Part shown: positions 18,723-27,183 of the stretch, in pieces | Layout: each line of letters begins with the position of its first letter | Position numbering within the stretch: position 1 is the stretch's first letter | Assembly: GCA_040756655.1 (NCBI GenBank) | Contig: JBFLYN010000003.1 | Span: forward strand, 1 to 64,000 | DNA length: 64,000 nt | DNA from: JBFLYN01 sp040756655 | GTDB lineage: Bacteria; Bacillota; Sulfobacillia; UBA8153 | Direction: 5' to 3' | The notes under the pieces: model-generated | Told to the model about the DNA's origin: nothing | Database searches by the model: none | Seen by the model: the letters and a program-made list of their open reading frames with translations, nothing else | Translations under genes and position numbers: made by a program

Positions 18723-18935
18723 TCAGGGTCGCAGGGCGTTCTCTACCGCCTTAAGGAAAGCACGGGTACTGATGGTGGTGCGGCTGACCGTGTCTACCTG
18801 GAGAGACTGCTGGTCCATGACTCTCTGGGCAACTGCCAAGTTGAAATCGTCACTAGAGATGTTGGATTCGGTTACCTGGATGCCGGTAATCCGGTGGTCC
18901 TTGACAGTGACTTCCACGGTATAGCTCCACCTGCC
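18723..18935 (-). pseudogene. FMN-binding domain protein, truncated
   Basis: The C-terminal part of an FMN_bind domain: GRWSYTVEVTVKDHRITGIQVTE, then QQSLQVDTVSRTTISTRAFLKAVENAL. The S/T-rich motif near the end is where ApbE would attach FMN (usual SGAT; here SRTT). The N-terminal part and any membrane anchor are missing, since similarity stops where the oppositely oriented ABC-2 permease remnant begins. Confidence 0.7.
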
Positions 18936-19604
18936 CTGGCGGTCTGGGCGTTGTTCAGCCGTTTTGGTGCCATGGGGGAATGGACCCTACCGGAAGTAGC
19001 GCTCTTCTACGGCATGGTGCACGTGGCCTTTGCGCTGACCGAAGCTTGGTCCCGGGGCTTTGACACGTTTGGCAGGCAAGTGCAGACCGGTCACTTCGAC
19101 CGGGTCTTACTACGCCCCAGGAGTATTCCCCTGCAGGTACTCGGACAGGAATTCCAGCTCATGCGCGTAGAAAGGCTGGTCCAGGGTACAATAGTCCTAC
19201 TGTGGGCTGCGGGCTGGACCTTGGGGAAGGGGGCTTGGCTGGTTGCGGCCATTCTCGGAGGTCCCATGCTGTTCTCGGGCCTTTTCGTGCTGCAGGCAAC
19301 CATGTGCTTTTGGATCATAGAAACCCTGCAGCTGGCCAACACGGTCACCCACGGCGGCGTAGAAACAGCCCAGTACCCCCTCTCCATCTACACCAAAGGG
19401 TTGCGGGAACTCTTCACCTTCGTGGTCCCCCTTGCTTGCACCAACTACTTCCCGGCCCTGGCCGTGCTGGGCTAAGCAGATCCCCTCGGGTCTCCCGGCT
19501 GGGTGCAATGGGTATCCCCACTGCTGGGAGTCCTCTTTTTCCTGGTGGCCTTGCAGGTGTTCCTCAAGATCGGAGTCCGCCGTTACTGTTCAACCGGGAG
19601 CTGA
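18930..19604 (+). pseudogene. ABC-2 family transporter permease, truncated and interrupted
   Basis: Resembles the ABC2_membrane_6 family of about 260-residue permeases. AVWALFSRFGAMGEWTLPEV, the RGFDTFGRQVQTGHFDRVLLRPRS motif, GVETAQYPLSIY and FTFVVPLACTNYFPALAVLG are clear. An in-frame TAA at 19473-19475 follows AVLG. The same frame then continues with the expected last helix (LLGVLFFLVALQVFLKIGVRRY) and ends at 19604. The first 40-50 residues are missing, with no start signal at the breakpoint. No ATPase partner is nearby. Confidence 0.75.
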
Positions 19605-19625
19605 GCTCGTGGTTGTCCAGCCGGG

Positions 19626-19880
19626 TTAGCCCTCAACCAGGGTCGAGCTTACCTGCACGCCTTCGACGCCCCGGAGTTCTTCCGTCAGGGAGTCGATCTG
19701 GCACCGCTTGCCCTCCACAGCCAAGGTGATAAATCCTCTTTCTTTGTTCCTGCTAGGCGTTCCCATCCTGCTAGTGATGATGTTGCCGTACCTGGTAAGC
19801 ACGCGCTGCACTTCGGGGGCGTGGTCGGCTCGGTTGTTCACAATCAGGCCTACTACTCCTGTGGTCATCCGATCTTCCAC
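19626..19880 (-). CDS. TM1266-type iron-only hydrogenase system regulator
   Basis: An 84-residue ferredoxin-fold (ACT/NikR-C-like) protein: VVGLIVNNRADHAPEVQRVLTRYGNIITSRMG...GFITLAVEG. This matches the family annotated as putative regulator of iron-only hydrogenase systems, normally beside hydE/F/G. No hydrogenase or maturase gene is in this window. The start is a GTG at 19880 with AGGAGG 9 bases upstream; an ATG four codons later is possible. Confidence 0.75.
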   Translation of the reverse strand: MEDRMTTGVVGLIVNNRADHAPEVQRVLTRYGNIITSRMGTPSRNKERGFITLAVEGKRCQIDSLTEELRGVEGVQVSSTLVEG

Positions 19881-20060
19881 CTTTTTGATCCTCCTGCCTC
19901 TGTCTTGTGTTTCCACATGATTCCCTAAGGCGGGGCGTCTTAGACGCCTGCAACCCCCTTCCCATCGGGGGGCTGCACTAGCCACCAGGCGCCCGGACCG
20001 GGCGTGCCGGTGCTTGGTGGTCCCATGTGCTCCCTGGCCTGGGCTCCCATCTCCACCGGG

Positions 20061-20683
20061 TCATGCACTGCCAGGATCCCCAAGCAGTCGTTGCCGCTTC
20101 TGTGCCAGAGCGGCTATCTTGGCCTCAACCTGCTGTTGCCTAAGGCGGAGGTCGGCCATAACCTGCAACACCTTGGCCAGTTGCTCTTGCGTGCGGGCCA
20201 GGCTCCTGGTTATCTTGGACTGGACTATCCAGTCGAAGATAAGGCCGTCGAAGAAGAAGTCGGCAAAGCGCTCAAAGCCAGCCATCTCCATGCGGGTCCG
20301 GAGCTTCTGGAGGTCAGAGAGCTCTCTACCGAACCGTTCCAGGTCCTGCTGGGCCTGGTGGAGGTGCTTGCGGCATCATCCATTCGGGAATGTTTGGCGT
20401 AAGTGACGATCAGCCCACCCCCGAGAAGGTCCCAAATCCCCCATCCCCGGGCGCTCCTGAGCGCGCTCTCCGCTCGTTCCAGGTTCATCAGCGCCTTTTC
20501 GCCGGCCGCGACCGCTTCAAGGATCTCCCTTTTGTAAGAGGACAGGCTGGCGCGCTGGTCCTGGACGGTCAGCAGTTGCCGGGCCAGTTCATCCTGGCAT
20601 GACAGGAGGAACTCCTCCTTCGCCAGAAGGGCCTCTTGGAAGTCAGCGTCCGGGTCTCCCATGGATTCCAGCTGTCCGGACAT
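20061..20683 (-). pseudogene. Coiled-coil protein of unknown function, frameshifted
   Basis: Two frames join into about 205 residues. The first half has long charged helices (EEFLLSCQDELARQLLTVQDQRASL) and a glycine-rich short segment (WDLLGGGLIVTYAKHSRMDDA). The frame shifts by one base just after RMDDA (near 20390). The other frame continues with KHLHQAQQDLERFGRELSDLQKL, FFFDGLIFDWIVQSKI and a heptad-rich tail. No catalytic motif is visible. Similar proteins occur in Firmicutes, but I know no function. Confidence 0.55.
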
Positions 20684-20994
20684 CCTGTTAACGGCAGACT
20701 CGAGGGCGTCTACAGGGCAGTTTACCGGGTAACATCACCATCTAGTACGCAGTCGAGGGTGGCAAGCTTTCGTGGCCTCGAGCCACCATATGCCCGGTGA
20801 CTGGGACCTGCCCTGGGCTTCCGGTCATGGCCGCTACAGCTGGGCAAACGCCTTAGCCTCCGACCCTGCGCCTGGTCGACTCCGGCGCTGGAAGGAGCAT
20901 GATGAAGTTCACTCTAGGAGACGACTATCCAAGGGTGTGGTGACAGTGACCAGCCGGAGAGCGCTAGTGCTGGGGGGAACACCCTTCGCTCATC
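20684..20994. other. Gap with no recognised feature
   Basis: About 310 bases without start signals or family matches on either strand. Confidence 0.3.
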
Positions 20995-21333
20995 TTGGCC
21001 ATGATCTACGGCGCTGTCTTTGGGGCACTGTTTCACGAAGGCATAGCTCACCGGGCTAGCGACAACCTCAAGCAGGCCCTGACCCGGGCCGGAGAAGGAC
21101 GCCTCGATGGCGCCACGGTCCGTGCCGAACGGGCAGAAAAGGCACGGGAGATAACATGCACGTGGACATATCTCCCGGGGATGGTCCTACTAGCCGCGGG
21201 TCCCTTGCTCCAGGCCCTGGGTGCCAGAAAAGCCAGTTTCGGTACCGCGGCCTTGGGTGCTTCGTTGGTCCTAGCAGGCAGCTCCGGCTTCCCATACGGG
21301 TTATGGATGGACACCCGGGACGTCAGCAGGTGA
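20995..21333 (+). CDS. Hypothetical small membrane protein or fragment
   Basis: A 112-residue frame with two hydrophobic stretches (LPGMVLLAAGPLLQALGA and FGTAALGASLVLAGSSG) and a charged linker (RAERAEKAREI). No family is recognised and no good ribosome site precedes the first ATG; the frame could start further upstream in a decayed region. Uncertain. Confidence 0.3.
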   Translation: MAMIYGAVFGALFHEGIAHRASDNLKQALTRAGEGRLDGATVRAERAEKAREITCTWTYLPGMVLLAAGPLLQALGARKASFGTAALGASLVLAGSSGFPYGLWMDTRDVSR

Positions 21334-21511
21334 TTTCCGACAGCTGGCTCAGCCAGGACTGCCCGGTGTCGCCGGCCGCCCTGCGCTCAGGCGCCACCCA
21401 CTTTCTCACCGGGAACCCGCGGCGTCTAGGGTCACAGCCTGCAGCCGGGCGGGGTACTAGGGAGTGTCCGACCTTGGGATCCTTGACCCACCCTACTTCC
21501 ACCCAAAGACC

Positions 21512-21536
21512 GGAGGACCCATGGACTGGGTCCTCC
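21512..21536 (-). terminator. Hairpin downstream of glmS
   Basis: A perfect 10-base stem GGAGGACCCA/TGGGTCCTCC with a 5-base loop lies about 45 bases past the glmS stop. On the minus strand it is followed by ggtcttt, only a weak T tract, so termination efficiency is uncertain. Confidence 0.5.
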
Positions 21537-21580
21537 GCTGTCATCCACGGTCACTGAAGTGTCCTCGAGTTTCCCAGGCT

Positions 21581-23401
21581 TCACTCCACCGTCACACTCT
21601 TAGCCAGGTTCCTGGGCTTATCAACATCGCAGTTGCGGTGCACCGCCGCGTAGTATGACAGCAGCTGCAGTGGGATGGCCGCCAGCACCGGCGCCAGGAG
21701 TGGGTGACCGGCCGGGATCACCAGCATGTCGTCGGCGTAGGGGGCCAGTTCCTGTGCGTCCGAGCAGACGGCGATGATCCTGCCTCCCCTGGCCCGCACT
21801 TCGGTGATGTTGCTGATCATCTTCTCGAGCACGTGCGGCTGAGTCGCCAGGGCGACCACCGGGATGTTATCGACGATCAAAGCCAGCGTACCGTGCTTGA
21901 GTTCTCCCGCAGCATAAGCCTCAGCGTGGATATAGGATATCTCCTTGAGCTTGAGCTGGCCCTCCAGTGCCACGGCGAAATCCAGGCCGCGACCGATGAA
22001 GAACACATCCTCCCACTGGGCTACGCTACGGGCGATGTCCTGGATCTTAGGGGCCAGTTCCAGCGCCTGGCTAGCCAGGTCCGGCAGTCGCCTGATGGCC
22101 TGGACCAGCTCCGTGCTCTCTTCGGGCTGGAGCATGCCCCGCAGTGTTCCCAGGTGGACGGCCAGAAGGCTCAGGGCTACCAGCTGGGTAACATAGGCTT
22201 TAGTCGAGGCTACGGCCTGCTCCAGGCCTGCCCAGGTATAGAACGCCGAGTCAGCCTCGCGCGCAATGGTGGATCCCATCACGTTGCTGATGGCCACAGT
22301 CCGGGCTCCTCTGCGCCTTCCTTCCCGGAGCGCAGCCAGGGTGTCTGCGGTCTCCCCGGACTGGCTCACGGCTATCAGGAGTGAACCCGGTTCCACGATG
22401 GGGTCACGGTAGCGGAATTCTGAGGCCAGTTCGGCTTCTACCGGCAGCCGGGCCAGCCTCTCGATGAGGTACTTCCCTACCAAGCAGGCGTGGTAGGCGG
22501 TCCCACAGGCCACAAGGTGCAGTCGCTGAAGAGCGCGTGCACCCTCCTCGTCCAGGCCGAACTCCTCCAACGTCACCTCGCCACCAGTGAGACGCCCGCG
22601 GAGAGTCTCCCGGATGGCTACAGGTTGCTCGTGGATCTCCTTGAGCATGAAGTGCGGGTACCCGCCCCGCTCTGCCGTCACCGCATCCCAGGGAATGTGG
22701 AACACGGTCTTGTGCAGGGGGTTTCCCATCATGTCCTGGATCTGGACACCCCCGCGTTCGACTACGGCCAGTTCTCCGTCGTCAAGGACATAAGAGCACT
22801 TGGTATATTCGAGCACGGCAGGAATGTCTGAGGCCACGAAGTTCTCCCCGTCGCCTAGACCGATGATGAGAGGGCTGTCCTTGCGCACAGCCACTACCAG
22901 CCCGGGCTGGTCGCTGGCCATCACCACCAGGGCAAACGACCCTCGCAACATTGCCGCAGCCGAGCGAGTGGCGGCCACAAGGTCTCCCCGGTATTGCTCT
23001 TCGATGAGGTGGGGGACGACCTCGGTATCGGTTTCAGAAGAGAACACGTGGCCGGCACTGCGCAACCGTTCTTTCAGTGACCGGTAGTTCTCTATGATGC
23101 CATTGTGAACCACGACGATCTGGCCCCGGCAGTCACCATGGGGATGGGCGTTGGCATCGGAAGGGCGCCCGTGAGTAGCCCAGCGTGTATGCCCAATACC
23201 GGCCACATATTGGCCATTTAGTCCCGCAACTCTTTCTTCGAGGCGGGACAGGCGCCCCACGGCCTTGGCCACTACCAGTCTGCCGCCGTGCTGCAGGGCC
23301 ACGCCTGAAGAGTCATATCCCCGGTACTCGAGCTTTTTGAGTCCAGAGAGCAACAATGGAAGCACGGGCCTGGGCCCGGTGTATCCAACAATACCGCACA
23401 T
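21581..23401 (-). CDS. glmS: Glutamine--fructose-6-phosphate aminotransferase (isomerizing)
   Basis: Makes glucosamine-6-phosphate from fructose-6-phosphate and glutamine, the first committed step of UDP-GlcNAc and peptidoglycan precursor synthesis. The 607-residue protein starts MCGIVGYTG, where Cys2 is the glutaminase nucleophile once Met is removed. The glutaminase domain has GHTRWATHG and HNGIIENY. Two SIS domains carry the sugar-phosphate loops (SQSGETADT) and the tail ends KPRNLAKSVTVE. ATG 23401 has GGGAGGT 6 bases upstream; the frame extends upstream but that part lies inside the ribozyme. It follows glmM and is controlled by a glmS ribozyme. Confidence 0.97.
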   Translation of the reverse strand: MCGIVGYTGPRPVLPLLLSGLKKLEYRGYDSSGVALQHGGRLVVAKAVGRLSRLEERVAGLNGQYVAGIGHTRWATHGRPSDANAHPHGDCRGQIVVVHNGIIENYRSLKERLRSAGHVFSSETDTEVVPHLIEEQYRGDLVAATRSAAAMLRGSFALVVMASDQPGLVVAVRKDSPLIIGLGDGENFVASDIPAVLEYTKCSYVLDDGELAVVERGGVQIQDMMGNPLHKTVFHIPWDAVTAERGGYPHFMLKEIHEQPVAIRETLRGRLTGGEVTLEEFGLDEEGARALQRLHLVACGTAYHACLVGKYLIERLARLPVEAELASEFRYRDPIVEPGSLLIAVSQSGETADTLAALREGRRRGARTVAISNVMGSTIAREADSAFYTWAGLEQAVASTKAYVTQLVALSLLAVHLGTLRGMLQPEESTELVQAIRRLPDLASQALELAPKIQDIARSVAQWEDVFFIGRGLDFAVALEGQLKLKEISYIHAEAYAAGELKHGTLALIVDNIPVVALATQPHVLEKMISNITEVRARGGRIIAVCSDAQELAPYADDMLVIPAGHPLLAPVLAAIPLQLLSYYAAVHRNCDVDKPRNLAKSVTVE

Positions 23402-23449
23402 ACAGGTACCTCCCTTGCATTGTGGCTCCAAAAGGAAACCGACCGCCGG

Positions 23450-23640
23450 GCAGCGGTCAGGGAGGCGGCCAAAGACAGCAGGGGGGCAACCCTGCACCAC
23501 CTGGCCCGCTTTGTCCCGGCAATCGCTTGCCGGCTTTACCGGGCCGCTTTCGGTTGTGGCCAACCGTGGGGCATCCGCCGAATACCTCGATACTCCCCAA
23601 ACCTCGTCAACTCGCCCAGGCGAGTTCAGGCGCTTCTTTC
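23450..23640 (-). ncRNA. glmS ribozyme (glucosamine-6-phosphate-activated)
   Basis: Between glmM and glmS the minus strand carries conserved glmS-ribozyme core elements in order: AGCGCC then GAACT, a P1 hairpin (ACTCGCC/GGGCGAGT), GACGAGG, GGGGAGTATCGA, TTCGGCGGATGCCCC and ACGGTTG...CAACCG, followed by P3/P4-like helices. Self-cleavage is expected just 5' of GCGCC, between 23634 and 23633, about 24 bases past the glmM stop. GlcN6P is the family's coenzyme. Cleavage would shorten the glmS message when its product is abundant. The 3' limit is approximate. Confidence 0.93.
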
Positions 23641-23656
23641 AGGTCTTGCCGCTTCC

Positions 23657-24994
23657 TTACCGTGCCAATTCCTGCTCGACTACGCGAGCCAGTTCTTGCG
23701 CCATCGTCTGGGCGCAAATTGCATCTGTAGCCTCTACCATCACCCGTACCAGTGGCTCGGTGCCCGAGGCGCGCACCAGTACCCTACCTTGCTGACCCAA
23801 AATGCGCTCGGCCCGGTCCACGGCGGCCCGTATGGCTTCGTTCTCACCTACCCCCTTCCTGGCGTGGACTCTGACGTTCAGTAGAACCTGCGGGACTCTC
23901 TCAACCACCGCGGCCAGTTCGGAAAGACGCTTGCCGGTCCTCACCATCACACTGGCCAGTTGGACCGCTGTCAAGATCCCATCACCGGTGGTGGCATGTT
24001 CCAGGAAGATCAAGTGCCCGGACTGCTCACCGCCCAGCCGGTAGCCGTGCTGGCGCATGGCATCAAGGACATAGCGGTCTCCCACTGGAGTCCGTACCAA
24101 GCGGATCCCGGCCTTTCTCAAGGCCAGTTCCAGCCCGAGGTTGCTCATGACCGTGCCCACTACTGTGGCCCCCGAAAGCCTCCCCTGGCCGGCCATGTCC
24201 AGACCGCATATGGCCAGGATGGCGTCGCCGTCCACAATGGAGCCAACCTCATCCACGGCGATGAGCCGGTCGCCGTCTCCATCAAATGCCACGCCCAGGT
24301 CGGCACCGCTGTCCTTTACGGTGCCGACCAGCTTTTGCGGAGCGGTGGAACCACTCTCCACGTTGATGTTAGTTCCGTCCGGCTCGGAACCCGTGGTAGT
24401 CACAACGGCTCCGAGCGCGGCAAAAACCCGGGGAGCGATGCCTGTGGCCGACCCATGGGCGCAGTCCATGGCTACTTTGAGACCCTCCAGGGACTCCTGG
24501 CATGTCCCGGCCAGGTAATCCACATACCAGTCGATGACATCCGGGACCTGTCGCCGCCTTCCCACGCCTGTACCACCGGGCGTCGGCAGGGCCCCGTTGC
24601 CCTGAAGGACCAAAGCTTCGACGCGGTCTTCGTAGTCATCGCTGAGCTTGTAACCATCGCCAGCAAACACCTTGATACCGTTGTATTCAAAAGGATTATG
24701 CGAAGCCGAAATCATGATGCCCCCGGCAGCACCCAGGTGCCGGACTGCAAAGGCCACGGCGGGAGTGGTTACCACATCCACAGAGAGTACGTCGGCCCCG
24801 GCCGACATGACACCGGCGGCCACCGCCGCCTCCAGAAGGTGTCCAGAATGCCGGGGATCGCGCCCCACCACTAACCCGGTGTCCCCCCGGGCCAAGAGGG
24901 AAGCTGAGGCCTTGCCGATGAGAAAGGCGGTTATGGGATCCAGTTGGGTATTGGCGATGCCGCGCACCCCGTCGGTTCCAAACATCCGCGCCAA
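23657..24994 (-). CDS. glmM: Phosphoglucosamine mutase
   Basis: Interconverts glucosamine-6-phosphate and glucosamine-1-phosphate on the way to UDP-GlcNAc. The 445-residue protein has the N-terminal FGTDGVRGIAN, the phosphoserine loop ISASHNPFEYNGIK, the metal loop DGDGDR, the sugar loop GGEQSGH and the phosphate loop RASGTEPLVRVMVE. Start is a TTG at 24994 with GGAGGG 10 bases upstream (an ATG three codons later is possible). It is third in cdaA-cdaR-glmM-glmS. GlmM binds and inhibits CdaA in other Firmicutes, so the order is functionally meaningful. Confidence 0.96.
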   Translation of the reverse strand: MARMFGTDGVRGIANTQLDPITAFLIGKASASLLARGDTGLVVGRDPRHSGHLLEAAVAAGVMSAGADVLSVDVVTTPAVAFAVRHLGAAGGIMISASHNPFEYNGIKVFAGDGYKLSDDYEDRVEALVLQGNGALPTPGGTGVGRRRQVPDVIDWYVDYLAGTCQESLEGLKVAMDCAHGSATGIAPRVFAALGAVVTTTGSEPDGTNINVESGSTAPQKLVGTVKDSGADLGVAFDGDGDRLIAVDEVGSIVDGDAILAICGLDMAGQGRLSGATVVGTVMSNLGLELALRKAGIRLVRTPVGDRYVLDAMRQHGYRLGGEQSGHLIFLEHATTGDGILTAVQLASVMVRTGKRLSELAAVVERVPQVLLNVRVHARKGVGENEAIRAAVDRAERILGQQGRVLVRASGTEPLVRVMVEATDAICAQTMAQELARVVEQELAR

Positions 24995-25052
24995 GTCCGG
25001 CTATCCCTCCACACGATGACTCCATCATATTACGAAAAGGCAAGCCCCGGCG

Positions 25053-26270
25053 TTACCGTCGCGGGGTCAAGGTAAGCTGCACCTGGTATGGGATGGCGCC
25101 GATGATCCTCACACCGTCGGGTATGTCGAACTTAACGATCAGCTGGTGCTGCCCGGCGCCCAATGGGTGACCTTCTTCATCCCGGGCGTCTACGTATGCG
25201 GTGATCATCCCGGCGGTCAGCTTGTTGATCAGGTCTTTGCGACCCTCCAGCCTGACGTCGACCTGGGTGGGTTCCAGCTCCCACTGGAAACCCACCGCCA
25301 GGTTCTGCAGGCGGATGGGGATTTCGTTGAACCGCTGTCCCACCACGTCCTCACCAATGGTGACAGTGACATCAACCTGGGACTGGGACTGCCAGACCAC
25401 GCCCGAAGGCACCACCACATCCACGCGGTCAGAGAACGAATCGGCGCGACCGTGTACGTTGACTGGGGTGGTGGAAAGCGACTCGATGTTGGCGATAACA
25501 GAGGCAGGCGCCCGGATCGTGATCACCTGGGGCGAGGCAATGACCTCCATCACCCTAAAGCCAAGCTCGGGAACCCCGGTAAGCAACGGCCGCACGGGAA
25601 CGGTCTTGGAGGGCGGCAATGCCCGTAACGGCACGGTAACCTCGATCTCCGCCGGGTCAACAACGACGTCGCGGACCTCCCGCCCGGCGAAGTCCTCAGG
25701 ACGCAGCCGGGCCATTCTCACCACCGAGCTAGTGACACCTTCAATGTCTACTACCCCAGTGACCCGGCTCACCGACTGGACAATGGACTGAGGTCCGATC
25801 ACCTCAACGGTGGCAGCGCTCAACCGCATTCTCTCGGCCACGTAATCAGGGTCTGGGTTGCCCGCCAAGCGTATCTCCACGTTAACCATGCGTTTCTCTA
25901 TCATATCCACGGTGGCCTCTGCCTGCTGGGGGCTGTAGTCAACCACCCGCACTGCCCGGTTACGGAGCCCGATCTCCACTGGCAGCCGGTTGCGGCCGCC
26001 AGTGGCTGGTGACAGGTCCACCGTGGCCGTCAAGTCGGCTTCAGTCATGCTTTCGATAATGCTCTGCCGGCCCTGCACCACCACGGTCACGGACTGGGGC
26101 AAGAGGTCCATCAGGACCAGACCGGGCGAAACGGGAGTCTGCACCAGCTGCACAGTGAAACTGCGCTGGACTATGGGGTTTTGCTGGTTCATGCCCAGAA
26201 ACCACAGGAGTACGGCAAGTACCACCGATAGGATCCGTACGGCCGGGTCTCTTTCTAGCAGCCTATCCAT
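25053..26270 (-). CDS. cdaR: YbbR-domain protein, CdaA regulator
   Basis: A membrane-anchored regulator of diadenylate cyclase. A single N-terminal membrane span (about residues 10-25, ILSVVLAVLLWFLGMN) is followed by four YbbR repeats on the outside, each containing a V.V...G.....V motif and a proline-rich strand. The 405-residue length is typical. It starts 4 bases after the cdaA stop with the ribosome site within GGGGGTAGGAGC. Confidence 0.9.
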   Translation of the reverse strand: MDRLLERDPAVRILSVVLAVLLWFLGMNQQNPIVQRSFTVQLVQTPVSPGLVLMDLLPQSVTVVVQGRQSIIESMTEADLTATVDLSPATGGRNRLPVEIGLRNRAVRVVDYSPQQAEATVDMIEKRMVNVEIRLAGNPDPDYVAERMRLSAATVEVIGPQSIVQSVSRVTGVVDIEGVTSSVVRMARLRPEDFAGREVRDVVVDPAEIEVTVPLRALPPSKTVPVRPLLTGVPELGFRVMEVIASPQVITIRAPASVIANIESLSTTPVNVHGRADSFSDRVDVVVPSGVVWQSQSQVDVTVTIGEDVVGQRFNEIPIRLQNLAVGFQWELEPTQVDVRLEGRKDLINKLTAGMITAYVDARDEEGHPLGAGQHQLIVKFDIPDGVRIIGAIPYQVQLTLTPRR

Positions 26271-26274
26271 GCTC

Positions 26275-27078
26275 CTACCCCCGGTTCCACAGGTGAGTGG
26301 CCTTGGGCTGCATCAAGGCAGTCAGCATCTCGCTGAGCGTCTTGAGATCCAGGTGCCTTATGATACGCCCGGCATTGGCCAGGGAAATGGTGCCGGTCTC
26401 TTCGGAGACCACCACGGCCAGGCTGTCGGAAACCTCCGTAATGCCCAGCGCCGCCCGGTGGCGGCCGCCCAGCTCCGTCCCTACCACCGAATCGGTAAAC
26501 GGCAGAAAGCAAGCCGCAGCCTGCACCCGGTCGCCGCGGATGATCACGGCCCCATCGTGCAAGGGCGTGTTGGGGACAAAGATGTTAACCAAAAACTCCG
26601 AAGTCACCAGCCCATCGATGCCGATGCCGGTCTCGATGAAATCGTTTAGACCGATCTCCCTTTCCAGGACGATGAGAGCCCCGGTCCGGTTCCGGGACAT
26701 CTGGCCGACTGCCTTGGCCAGCTCCTCGATCATCCGTTCGATGTTGACTTCACCAAGGAAAACCAAGGATCGCCCGGCAAAGAAACGCCCGCGACCGATC
26801 TGCTCGAGAAAGCGCCTGAGTTCAGGCTGGAAAACCACGGGAAGCGCCACGGCAAGCATGAGGCGGGCGTTGACCAGGATCCAGTTTATCGTGTAAAGGC
26901 GGAGAAACTGGCTGGCGATGGTGGCCAAAAGCAGGATAGCGATGCCCTTGAGCAGCTGGATAGCACGCGTCCCCCGGATCAGCATGAAGAACCGGTAGAG
27001 TACGTAGGCGACAATCGCTATATCCACGACCGCGCCGATAACGTCGCGGATCGTCAGAAAACGGAGCTGTCCCAGCAT
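26275..27078 (-). CDS. cdaA: Diadenylate cyclase
   Basis: Makes cyclic di-AMP from two ATP at the membrane. The 267-residue protein has three N-terminal membrane helices (residues about 10-85) and a DAC domain with the diagnostic TPLHDGAVIIRGD and GGRHRAALGITE motifs, so catalysis should be intact. It heads cdaA-cdaR-glmM-glmS; c-di-AMP controls potassium, osmotic balance and wall homeostasis in Firmicutes. GGGAG lies upstream of the ATG. It ends in TAG. Confidence 0.95.
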   Translation of the reverse strand: MLGQLRFLTIRDVIGAVVDIAIVAYVLYRFFMLIRGTRAIQLLKGIAILLLATIASQFLRLYTINWILVNARLMLAVALPVVFQPELRRFLEQIGRGRFFAGRSLVFLGEVNIERMIEELAKAVGQMSRNRTGALIVLEREIGLNDFIETGIGIDGLVTSEFLVNIFVPNTPLHDGAVIIRGDRVQAAACFLPFTDSVVGTELGGRHRAALGITEVSDSLAVVVSEETGTISLANAGRIIRHLDLKTLSEMLTALMQPKATHLWNRG

Positions 27079-27183
27079 GCTCTACACTCCCGGAAGGCAT
27101 GGTTTGGCCACGTACCGCTCGATGGCACCTTCTTTTGGGTTTCTACGGAGTGGCCCCGAATACCTCTCGGTAATGTATGGTGC

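Noticed and set aside
23960..24874. A 304-codon plus-strand open frame
   Set aside because: Antisense to glmM with no start signal or domain.
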